DNA from: Casp-actino8 sp039800005
GTDB lineage: Bacteria > Actinomycetota > Acidimicrobiia > Acidimicrobiales > Ilumatobacteraceae
DNA length: 61,423 nt
Direction: 5' to 3'
Assembly: GCA_039800005.1 (NCBI GenBank)
Contig: JBDLRN010000016.1
Location: 1 to 61,423, forward strand
Both the position numbers and the translations under genes were made by a program. A model generated the notes under the pieces. It had not been told where the DNA came from. It was given only the letters and a program-made list of their open reading frames with translations, and did no database searches. Below are positions 53,136 to 60,742 of the stretch, in pieces; the first letter of the stretch is position 1, and the number at the start of each line of letters is the position of its first letter.

Positions 53136-53726
53136 GTGCGTTCGACCCGTTCGATGATGAAGCGATCCCCGCTGGTCTGTGCGGCGTTGGTCGGTGTGGT
53201 GGTCATGTCTGCGTCGGCGTGCGGAAGCGACCCGACCGCCACGGCCACCACGTTGCGGCCGCTCACGTCGACGAACTATGCGACGACCCCACCGTCGGTG
53301 GTCACCACGCTGAACCCGGCCAACACCCTGCCCCCGCCGTTCACCTACACAGTGGTGACCGGTGACTCGATGTACGCCATCGCCGCCAAGTTCGGGGTGA
53401 GCGCCGAGGACATCGCGAGTTACAACAGTTGGGCCGACGGCATCTTGCATCCGCTGTCACCGGGTATGCCGATTCTCATCCCGCCCACCGCGCCGAATCT
53501 GACGACGACTCTTCCCGGTCTGCCGATCCCCACTGAGACCACCGCGCCGTCGCCGGAGCCCGGACAAGGCAAGTACACCGTGCAGATGGGCGATTCGTTG
53601 TCGAAGATTGCCGATGCGTGGGGCGTGGAGTTGTCGGCGTTGTTGGCCGCCAACGGTTGGGTCGACTCCGGTGTGGTGATCCTGCCCGGTGACGAGATCA
53701 ACATCCCTGCCCGCACCAAACCCTGA
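53136..53726 (+). CDS. LysM-domain lipoprotein
   Basis: This protein of about 196 residues is exported. A basic start (RSTRSMMKRS) leads into a hydrophobic segment ending VMSASAC, the lipid-attached Cys. A Thr/Pro-rich spacer is followed by two LysM repeats: FTYTVVTGDSMYAIAAKFGV with SPGMPILIPP, and YTVQMGDSLSKIADAWGVEL with PGDEINIPA. LysM binds N-acetylglucosamine in peptidoglycan, so the protein should tether membrane to wall or bind wall outside the membrane. A -10-like TAGATT 7 nt before GTG 53136 supports this start; ATGs at 53154 and 53157 are alternatives. No catalytic domain is seen. Confidence 0.86.
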   Translation: MRSTRSMMKRSPLVCAALVGVVVMSASACGSDPTATATTLRPLTSTNYATTPPSVVTTLNPANTLPPPFTYTVVTGDSMYAIAAKFGVSAEDIASYNSWADGILHPLSPGMPILIPPTAPNLTTTLPGLPIPTETTAPSPEPGQGKYTVQMGDSLSKIADAWGVELSALLAANGWVDSGVVILPGDEINIPARTKP

Positions 53727-53730
53727 TGCG

Positions 53731-53845
53731 GTGTTCTGGTGAGGATTTTTCACCGCATAGGTGAAGATCCCGCACCAGTTTTCGGACCACTGATTTTCTG
53801 GTGCGGGATCTTCACCCCCAGGGTGAAAAATCCTCACCAGAACAC
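53731..53845. repeat. 115-bp nested palindrome between convergent genes
   Basis: The outer arms (53731-53754 and 53822-53845) are perfect 24-bp complements. The inner arms (53760-53778 and 53798-53816) are perfect 19-bp complements. They are separated by 5+5 nt unpaired and a 19-nt loop, giving a 43-bp stem. The outer and inner units are also related to each other (15 of 19 positions as an inverted copy), so two smaller hairpins can form instead. It lies 4 nt after the LysM gene and 19 nt before the end of the acyltransferase gene. It may terminate both, but it is much larger than a terminator and may be a mobile palindromic unit. Confidence 0.85.
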
Positions 53846-53864
53846 CAAGTGCTGGAATTGTGGG

Positions 53865-54884
53865 TCAGTCGAGGTTGGGCCAGCGGCGGTTCTGGCGGCG
53901 TCGCACACCCGCCGTGCCGAGTGAGCGACGCTCCGACAGCGCCCACTGCCGTCGCCACCCCGTGTATTCCGGGCCGGTCAGACGCGGACTCTCCTGTCGG
54001 GCGGCGCGCTGACGTGCCGTCCAGAAGTCCGTGAGCGACTCGTCGCCCAGCGCGGTGACCGCCGCTTCGATGCGCGCCGAGAACCGGCGGGTGTTCTCGC
54101 CTTCGTCGGCTCGCAACGGATGTCCGAACACCACCTTGGTGGTGCCGGCCTTGGGACGTTTCATGCCCTTTCCGAAGATCGCGCCCGTTCCGTCGATGAA
54201 CACCGGCACCACCGGCGCATCGGTGCGCGACGACAGATAGGCCGCGCCTCCTTTGAAGTCCTGGCCCCATCCGTCAGGGGAACGACCGCCTTCGGGATAG
54301 ATCACGAGACTCCAACCGTCCTCGATCAACGTCTTGATCATCTCCGACGACTTGCGGCCGGTGACCTCTCGGTCGATGGGAATCGCGTTCAACGACAGCG
54401 CGGCCATGGTGGCCTTCCACTTCTTGTCGAAGAAGTAGTCGGCCGCGGCGGCCACCACCAGTTTCGATCGCCACGGCTCGGGCACGACGGTTGCCATGAG
54501 CGCGGTGTCGAGGTGCGAATGGTGATTCGGCGTGAAGATGAGCGCCGGCGGATCGTCGAGACGCGACAGATCGGCGAGCCGATCGGTGCCGTACACGGTC
54601 GGACTGGCCACACCCTTCACCATCCAACGAATCGGCCCGTTGACGAGCCCGCGTCGAACGACGTTCGCCGGACCTCGACGGGCCCAGTCGGTGTCGTAGT
54701 CGGCGCCGAGATCGGGTTCGTCCGCCGGCACCGTGACACCGCGCGGCACGGTGGGCGCGGTGTAGGGGAACCCGCGACGAACGAATCGCGTTGCCAGCGG
54801 ACGGACCAGGCGTTCCGCCTGATCGCCGGCCCGACCGAGAGCCGCCAGACGGCTCGGCTTCCACGGAGCGTCGTCGCGTGCCAT
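53865..54884 (-). CDS. PlsC-type 1-acylglycerol-3-phosphate acyltransferase
   Basis: The 339-residue lysophospholipid acyltransferase has catalytic TPNHHSHLDTALM (the NHX4D motif), then IPIDREVTG and the phosphate-binding VIYPEGGRSPDGWGQ, and PVVPVFIDGTGAIFG. The N-terminal 110 residues are Arg-rich with no clear domain. The ATG at 54884 shares one base with the stop of the LarA-like gene (TGATG), fixing the start. A longer frame extending into that gene is antisense-like and rejected. It is the last gene of a four-gene operon with an acyl-CoA reductase, so it may acylate a substrate made there. Confidence 0.88.
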   Translation of the reverse strand: MARDDAPWKPSRLAALGRAGDQAERLVRPLATRFVRRGFPYTAPTVPRGVTVPADEPDLGADYDTDWARRGPANVVRRGLVNGPIRWMVKGVASPTVYGTDRLADLSRLDDPPALIFTPNHHSHLDTALMATVVPEPWRSKLVVAAAADYFFDKKWKATMAALSLNAIPIDREVTGRKSSEMIKTLIEDGWSLVIYPEGGRSPDGWGQDFKGGAAYLSSRTDAPVVPVFIDGTGAIFGKGMKRPKAGTTKVVFGHPLRADEGENTRRFSARIEAAVTALGDESLTDFWTARQRAARQESPRLTGPEYTGWRRQWALSERRSLGTAGVRRRQNRRWPNLD

Positions 54885-56473
54885 CACAGACTCACATCGG
54901 CCACGAGGAGCGGAGGAGTGTGCAGATGGGTGATGGTGGGGGCGCGGCCGACCACGTCGCTCGCGATCTCGAGTGCATCGTCCATGGTGCTGGCCGGCAC
55001 GAAGCCGAGACGGCGCACCGTCTTCGGGTCGCCGCCCACCACGATGATGCGGCTGCAGTGCTTCATGCCGTGCGTACCCCAGTACCACATGTAGAAGGGA
55101 TGCACGCCGTGGTAGGCGTAGCCGGTTCGATAAAGGTGCTTGTACCACTCGTCCTCGGCGTACTGCTTCTCCCACTTCTGCGACATCACGTGAGGGTCGG
55201 TGGTGTCGGCCAGCACTTGCTCGAAGAAGTCGATGTAACTCGGATGGTGCACCGGGTTGAACTCGGGGCGGCACGGGTGCGTCATGATGATCACGCCGCC
55301 CTCGCGCACCAGCGGCATGCCGCGGTACATGTTGAAGTAGTAGCCCATCGCCATCACCTGCACGAGGATCGGGTTCAGGATCGAGTGCACGTTGTACGGG
55401 CTGATGTACGGGATGCCCATGGTGAGGATGTCGGTCTGGCCCTTCACTTCGACCAGCTGCTGCTTGTAGACGTTCTCGGTCGTGATGCGGTGCACGGCCT
55501 CGACCTCGCCGGCCTGCACACTCGTCATCTGATGGGGCGCCTCGATCGAGTGGAAGATGTTGCGCGCGAGACGGTGCGGCGTGCGGTTCAGGGCCTTGGT
55601 GGTGCCGAGGTAGGTGATCCGATCGCGAGCCGACCACTCCCATTCGCGCTTGGACAGGAAGTTGAACGGCGACGGGAAGGTGTCGGTGTTCAACGTCGTC
55701 TCGATCTGGAAGACCTTGACCCCGCTGTCGAGCAGCACCTTGCCCATCCGCCAGTTGCTCTTGTGCAACTCGCTGCGATGCTGATCCATGAAGCTGCGCG
55801 AATGCGTCATGGTCTCGGGGTTGTGGTGATGACGCAGCGACTTGTACGACGAGAGTCCGGTGGCGGTGCTCTTCCATCCGCCGTCCATGGCGACCAGGTT
55901 GATGTTGACGTACACGAGCAGATCGCTCTCGGCGGCCCGCTTGTTGATCTCGACGTCCTCACCGTGGGGGGTCGTGCCGAGGTATGTGAGAGCATCGGGA
56001 TCCTCGGCGTCGTGCTGGTAGAGCAGGCCACGCGGCGCGAATGCGTCGTACACGCGGTCGCCCACAGCATGGCGCAGTTCGGCCTCGGTCATGCGACGGT
56101 GCAACGCGAGCGCCGAGATGATGTGGACGTCGTCGACGCCCGCCTCGGCGGCCAAATCGAGCACCGCTTCGATCACTCGTTGACGGACGTCGGGTCGCCG
56201 CATCTTGGGGAGTGGCAGGCTCACGTCGTCGAAGGCGATGGTGAGCTTCATGCCCGGGAAGAGCAGGGCCGGCAGCGGATCCTGATCGATGGGATGGAGT
56301 AGTGCATTGCGGATCGCGCCGTCGACGTCCTCGATCGCCGGCAGCGGTTCGGGCGCGTAGATCACGCGGCTACGACCGGCGGGGAGCTTCTCGAGGGAGA
56401 AGTTCTCGCCGCGCCAGAACAGGATCGGGGGCGTCGATCGATCGACGTCGAGGACGAAACCGGGACGGGGCAT
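54884..56473 (-). CDS. LarA-like (nickel-pincer lactate racemase superfamily) protein
   Basis: The 529-residue protein has the LarA N-terminal domain (PGMKLTIAFDDVSLPLP). From remembered L. plantarum LarA, His108 aligns with the His in ALALHRRMTE. Lys184, which holds the nickel-pincer nucleotide, aligns with the Lys in DGGWKS exactly 76 residues on. The nickel ligand His200 aligns with the last His of RHHHNPE, 16 residues further. The catalytic His174 position is Ile, so lactate racemisation is unlikely. LarB, LarC and LarE are not in the window. It is fused by TGATG overlaps to the genes on both sides. The reaction is unknown. Confidence 0.8.
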   Translation of the reverse strand: MPRPGFVLDVDRSTPPILFWRGENFSLEKLPAGRSRVIYAPEPLPAIEDVDGAIRNALLHPIDQDPLPALLFPGMKLTIAFDDVSLPLPKMRRPDVRQRVIEAVLDLAAEAGVDDVHIISALALHRRMTEAELRHAVGDRVYDAFAPRGLLYQHDAEDPDALTYLGTTPHGEDVEINKRAAESDLLVYVNINLVAMDGGWKSTATGLSSYKSLRHHHNPETMTHSRSFMDQHRSELHKSNWRMGKVLLDSGVKVFQIETTLNTDTFPSPFNFLSKREWEWSARDRITYLGTTKALNRTPHRLARNIFHSIEAPHQMTSVQAGEVEAVHRITTENVYKQQLVEVKGQTDILTMGIPYISPYNVHSILNPILVQVMAMGYYFNMYRGMPLVREGGVIIMTHPCRPEFNPVHHPSYIDFFEQVLADTTDPHVMSQKWEKQYAEDEWYKHLYRTGYAYHGVHPFYMWYWGTHGMKHCSRIIVVGGDPKTVRRLGFVPASTMDDALEIASDVVGRAPTITHLHTPPLLVADVSL

Positions 56474-57696
56474 CAGCGAGTCTCCTGAGTTCGGGGCGAT
56501 TCGTTCGGGCGGAGGTCGAAGGCGATCTTCACGGCACCACGGCGGCCGGCGGTGGCCGCATGGGCGAGAGCGTCCTCGTAGTCGTCGAGCCGGTAGGTGG
56601 CCGACAGCAGGCGATCGACGGGCAGATCACGCGCGTCCTCGATCGCCAGATCGAAGGTGCGACGGCGACGTCCGTCGGGCATGGTCTCGGTGCCGTAGGT
56701 GTAAGCGCCCACGATCGCCGTCTCGCGATGCCAGAGTCCGGTGAGGTCGACTTCGACCGAGGCCGGCATTCCGAGCATCACGATGGTGCCGCGCGGACGC
56801 GTGAAACGTAGGCAGTCGGCGATGCTCGCCGAGTTGCCGACTGCGTCGATGGTCGCGTGCGCACCGCTCGACAGATGATCGCCCACCACATGGCAGCCCA
56901 CTTCCCGTCGCACGGCGCGTGCCAGTTCGGTGTCGGCCACCACCACATCGGCACCGAACGCGCGTGCGAAGGCCTGCTGATGCGGATAGCGCGCGCCGAC
57001 CACGATGCGCACACCGGGAACATGACGACGGAGTCCGACGACGGCGGCGAGTCCCATGGTGCCGGCACCGAGTACCGCGACGACCGGTGTCTCGCCGCGT
57101 TCGGTCGCGCGCCGGACCATCGGCCACGCGGCGAGCGCGGCGTGGATTCCGCCGGCGAGCGGCTCGACGAGGACGGCTCGTTCGTCGCTCACGTCGTCGG
57201 GAACGTCGTGCAGTTGACTCTCGTGGGCGACCAGTTCGGTCGACCATCCGCCACCCGTCGAACAGCAGAAGCCGGTCTGGATTCCGGGCTCGAGTGAACC
57301 GCCCACCAGGTGCGCGTAGTCGTCACCGTCGCCGGGAGCGGCATCAGGGAAGGGGAGATCGAAGCCGCGCGACGCATGGCCGAGCACCGGTTCGACGACG
57401 ACGCGGCGGCCGTCGTCGGCCGTGGCGACGATCTCGTGTCCGGGTACGAAGGGGAACGACACCCAGTCGAGGAAGTACGTGGAGGCGCGCCCTTCGACGA
57501 GTGACAGATCACTGCCGCAGATTCCGGTGAGCCGCGGGTGAATACGAGTCCAGCCGTCACCGGGCAGGTCGGGGGGATCCATCGACACCATGTCGAGTGG
57601 TCCGAGTCGCACTCCGCTCAGAGGGGCCACCGACCCGGTGAGACGGGCCAGGGCCAACTTGGCCGGTTTGCGATCGATGCGCAGCGCTCGCATCAC
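56473..57696 (-). CDS. Medium-chain alcohol dehydrogenase, no structural zinc site
   Basis: The 407-residue MDR-family dehydrogenase has a catalytic zinc region with GICGSDLSLVEG and FVPGHEIVATA, and the Rossmann motif VAVLGAGTMGLAAVVGLRR. Between them, where ADHs normally have four clustered cysteines for structural zinc, the segment around HASRGFDLPFPDAAPGD has none. A late CCSTGGGW may be unrelated. It belongs to the operon between the acyl-CoA reductase (ATGA overlap at 57693-57696) and the LarA-like gene (TGATG overlap). It could interconvert a long-chain alcohol and aldehyde with the reductase; substrate not proven. Confidence 0.87.
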   Translation of the reverse strand: MMRALRIDRKPAKLALARLTGSVAPLSGVRLGPLDMVSMDPPDLPGDGWTRIHPRLTGICGSDLSLVEGRASTYFLDWVSFPFVPGHEIVATADDGRRVVVEPVLGHASRGFDLPFPDAAPGDGDDYAHLVGGSLEPGIQTGFCCSTGGGWSTELVAHESQLHDVPDDVSDERAVLVEPLAGGIHAALAAWPMVRRATERGETPVVAVLGAGTMGLAAVVGLRRHVPGVRIVVGARYPHQQAFARAFGADVVVADTELARAVRREVGCHVVGDHLSSGAHATIDAVGNSASIADCLRFTRPRGTIVMLGMPASVEVDLTGLWHRETAIVGAYTYGTETMPDGRRRRTFDLAIEDARDLPVDRLLSATYRLDDYEDALAHAATAGRRGAVKIAFDLRPNESPRTQETR

Positions 57697-60065
57697 GAAC
57701 GCTCCCGTCGGCCCGGGCGTGGATCGAAGCGCTTGCGTTCACCTTCGGAGACCAGTGGTCCGATCGGCAGGAGTCGACGCGGCGCACCGTCGGCCTTCTC
57801 CCAGTTCTCGACCAGCCAGCCGCGCTTGCGCGCGATGGCGGCCAGACGAGTCTCGGGATTGACGGCCACGGGGAAGCCGACCGCTTCGAGCAAGGGGAGG
57901 TCGCTGGTCGAGTCGGCGTAAGCCACGCATTCCTCCATGCGGAAACCCTCGGCGGCGCAGTAGTCGGCGAGGATCTGGGCCCGTGTCTCGCCGGTGGGTG
58001 GCACCCGGGACAACTCGCCCGAGTAGGTGCCGTCGGGGCGGACGGTCATCTCGGCGGCGACGATCTCGTCGAAAAGCGGACGAAGTCCTTCGACGGCGAA
58101 ACTCAACGCGCCGGTGATCAGCACGGTGCGATGGCCGAGGGCGCGATGTTCGCGGACGCGTCGCAGGCCGGCCGGGAACGACTTGGTCATGATCAATTGC
58201 GAGAGAAGTTCGACGGCATCGGTGTCGATCTGCTCGACCGGCGCGTCTTCGTAGCGTCGGTAGAAGTACCGCAGGAAGTCGGCACGATCCTTGCGATCCA
58301 TCGACAACAGACTCGGCACCTCTCGCAAAGTTCGCGCGACGTAGCGAAGCCGTTCGGGGGTGTCGAGTCGGCGAGTCGCGAACCACGAGTAGCTCTCCAC
58401 GACGTTGGACGCGATGAGGGTGTTTTCGAGGTCGAAAGCCGCGACGTGTCGGGCGGGGTCGAGAACCTGGCGCGTGAGTCGGTCGCGGCGGTCGACCACG
58501 GTGCGGCCGGGAGTCGTCTTCACGCGAGCGTGCAGTACGACCGAGGGCAGGTGGATGGTCGAGATGTAGGTGGGCCAGTCGACGACGCGCGGATCGAGGC
58601 AGAACACGTCGCGGTCGTGTTGGTCGAGGCCGTCGTGGATCGCGAGCAAGTTGTCGACCTGATAGATCGCTTCGCACTCGGTGTAGAGGCCGTACAGCTC
58701 GACGTATTCCAGAGCACGCTCGATGTCGCCGCGGCGCTCCTCGAGTCGGGCCGACCACGTGGCCTGCGTGCCACGAAGGGGAAGGCTTTGCAGCGTTCGT
58801 TCGGTGCGCGTCACCAGCGTCTTGGCTCGGTTGAGTTGCTTCTGCACGCGGCCGCGACCGGGGAAGTTCCAGTCGGGGACCACGATCGGCTGGCCGTGAC
58901 TGTCGTAGATCGGATGCTCGGTGAACCAGTCGCGCACGTTGTCGACGAGAGTGCGGTACTTCAACGGGTTGGTCGAACCCGATGCCACTTGGGTGATGCG
59001 CGGCGCGTCGTCCGGTCCGAGGGCGGCGACGGCGACGATGGCCGCCACCACGATGTCGACCGGGATGACGTCGATCGTGCCCTCGGGGACGCCGGGAAAC
59101 TCTTTCAACAAGCCGCGGGCGTAGGAGATGATGACCGGCTCGGCCATGCGGAAACCCCGGATCCAACCCGGGAAAGGTTCGGCGAGAGCCGATTCGATGA
59201 TCGACGGCCGCACGATGCTGACCGGCACGTCGCCTTTGGTCTCGTGGAGTGCTTGTTCGCCGAGGGCTTTGGTGAATGCGTAGGCGTCGGGCCAACCCAC
59301 GCTTGCCGCTCGGGCCCGTCCGGCCTCGACCAGCCGGTCCTTCACCCACTCTTCGCGCAGATTCTCGGTCTTCTCGGCCAGTGCCGGCGCACCGGCGGCG
59401 CCGAGCTCACGTCGGGCCTCGGTGCGGAACTTCGTGAGCATGTCGGGCTCGCGACTGGCGGCCTCGGCGTCGCTGCGCAGCCGTCGCGCCGCGGTGACTT
59501 CGGTTCGCCAGTTCAGCCCGATGTCGAACGGACCCTCGCTCACGAGTTCTTCCGGAGCGTTGCCGCGGCGGTTACCCGCCACGTAGCACGTGGACACGGC
59601 GACGAGATGCGCGCGGCGTCCGTCGGGGGACTCCTCGCCGTTCAACACCGCGGCGATGCGCATCGGGCCGAGCAGGTTGGTCTCGACCGCGCTGTCGAGC
59701 GGGGAGTCGAAGGCCACGCTCGCCGCCGAGTGGATGATCACGTCGCACGACGCGAAGACTCGACGGTCCTCGGGCGACAATCCGAGTCCGTCGGTTCCCA
59801 CGTCTCCGCGCACCACGGTCACGCGGCGAGCGACGATCGCTGCGAAGTCGTCGCCCCATTCGGCGCGCAGGCGATCGAAGGCGTTGTTCTTCAGGATCTC
59901 GCGGCGCACGCGCTCGGCGGCCGGGGTGCGCTTGCCGTCGCGTACGAGGAGCACGAGTTCGCACTCGGGGACCGACCGCAAGAGACGTTCGACGAGCGCC
60001 GTGCCGACGAAACCAGTCGCGCCCGTGACACCGATCCGGCGTCCGGCCAGAGCCTCAGCGATCAT
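57693..60065 (-). CDS. Fatty acyl-CoA reductase-like SDR fused to HAD-IB domain
   Basis: This is a 790-residue two-domain protein. Residues 1 to about 500 form an extended SDR of the male-sterility/fatty acyl reductase type: VTGATGFVGTALVERLL binds NADPH, YAFTKALGEQAL holds the catalytic Tyr and Lys, and VSIVRPSIIESAL follows. The C-terminal part is a HAD-IB phosphatase-like domain beginning AAFDLENTLIASN, whose second catalytic Asp is Glu, with TVLITGALSFAVEG and CVAYADSTSDLPLLEAVGFP. It would reduce an acyl thioester to aldehyde or alcohol. It heads the operon, opposite tetR across a palindrome. Confidence 0.87.
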   Translation of the reverse strand: MIAEALAGRRIGVTGATGFVGTALVERLLRSVPECELVLLVRDGKRTPAAERVRREILKNNAFDRLRAEWGDDFAAIVARRVTVVRGDVGTDGLGLSPEDRRVFASCDVIIHSAASVAFDSPLDSAVETNLLGPMRIAAVLNGEESPDGRRAHLVAVSTCYVAGNRRGNAPEELVSEGPFDIGLNWRTEVTAARRLRSDAEAASREPDMLTKFRTEARRELGAAGAPALAEKTENLREEWVKDRLVEAGRARAASVGWPDAYAFTKALGEQALHETKGDVPVSIVRPSIIESALAEPFPGWIRGFRMAEPVIISYARGLLKEFPGVPEGTIDVIPVDIVVAAIVAVAALGPDDAPRITQVASGSTNPLKYRTLVDNVRDWFTEHPIYDSHGQPIVVPDWNFPGRGRVQKQLNRAKTLVTRTERTLQSLPLRGTQATWSARLEERRGDIERALEYVELYGLYTECEAIYQVDNLLAIHDGLDQHDRDVFCLDPRVVDWPTYISTIHLPSVVLHARVKTTPGRTVVDRRDRLTRQVLDPARHVAAFDLENTLIASNVVESYSWFATRRLDTPERLRYVARTLREVPSLLSMDRKDRADFLRYFYRRYEDAPVEQIDTDAVELLSQLIMTKSFPAGLRRVREHRALGHRTVLITGALSFAVEGLRPLFDEIVAAEMTVRPDGTYSGELSRVPPTGETRAQILADYCAAEGFRMEECVAYADSTSDLPLLEAVGFPVAVNPETRLAAIARKRGWLVENWEKADGAPRRLLPIGPLVSEGERKRFDPRPGRRERS

Positions 60066-60082
60066 GGACCCGTTGTAGCACA

Positions 60083-60106
60083 GTTCTCTACCAAATGGTA
60101 GAGAAC
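60083..60106. promoter_or_regulatory. Perfect palindromic operator between the reductase operon and tetR
   Basis: GTTCTCTACC and its exact complement flank AAAT (60083-60092, 60097-60106), giving a 24-bp site of 10-bp arms with a 4-bp spacer. It lies 17 nt upstream of the acyl-CoA reductase start and 27 nt before tetR. TetR repressors typically bind such sites in divergent gaps. Confidence 0.82.
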
Positions 60107-60133
60107 GAGCGTCAGAACTGATAGGAACGCCTC

Positions 60134-60742
60134 ATGGCACGCCGGAGCGGTACTCGGGATCTGATCCTCGAGCGAGCTACCGACTTGTTCGGGCGCTGGG
60201 GGGTGGAGGCCGTCAGCCTCGACCAGATCGCCCAGGACGTCGGGGTGGCCAAGCAGACCCTGCTCTACTGGTTCCCGTCCAAGGACGACCTGGTCGAGAA
60301 CGTGATGGCGGCCACCGCCGCCGAACTGGCAGTGGTCGTGGAGGCGGCCATTCGCGCCGCGCCCGACGATCCCCTCGATCGCATCGAGGCGGTCGTGAAA
60401 GCGGTCTTTCGACCGGCCGTGCGGCGGCCCGCGCTGCTCGGGCTCATCCGCGAACTGAGCCGGCTACCGGCCGAGACGAACGAACGAGTGACCCGACACC
60501 TGCGACCGCTGGCCGATCGAGCCATCGACTGGATGCGGTACGAAATGGAGGCCGGCCGCCTGCGGAGCGGCGATCCGTCGATCGTCATCGCGTTGGCCTA
60601 CGCAACCGTCACGGGAATCGCCACCGAACCGGAAGCGTTGCGCGTGGTCGGGTGGAATTCCGACACGGCCGGGCTGCGCCGCTTGCGTTCGGAACTCGTG
60701 GCGTTCTTGCGGGCCTCGCTCGCACCCGAACGCTCAACGTGA
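60134..60742 (+). CDS. TetR family transcriptional regulator
   Basis: The 202-residue protein has an N-terminal TetR helix-turn-helix (RDLILERATDLFGRWGVEAV, SLDQIAQDVGVAKQTLLYWF, PSKDDLVENVM) and a helical ligand domain. A -10-like TAGGAA (60122-60127) lies 6 nt before the ATG, so the message appears leaderless. The perfect palindrome just upstream is the probable binding site, controlling this gene and the divergent reductase operon. An acyl-CoA or fatty acid ligand fits the operon but is not shown. The 3' end overlaps the convergent ligase gene by 9 nt. Confidence 0.92.
   Translation: MARRSGTRDLILERATDLFGRWGVEAVSLDQIAQDVGVAKQTLLYWFPSKDDLVENVMAATAAELAVVVEAAIRAAPDDPLDRIEAVVKAVFRPAVRRPALLGLIRELSRLPAETNERVTRHLRPLADRAIDWMRYEMEAGRLRSGDPSIVIALAYATVTGIATEPEALRVVGWNSDTAGLRRLRSELVAFLRASLAPERST

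Noticed and set aside
54885..55877. N-terminal extension of the PlsC-type protein
   Set aside because: It is an overlapping frame within the LarA-like gene with His/Arg-rich composition; the TGATG junction gives a better start.
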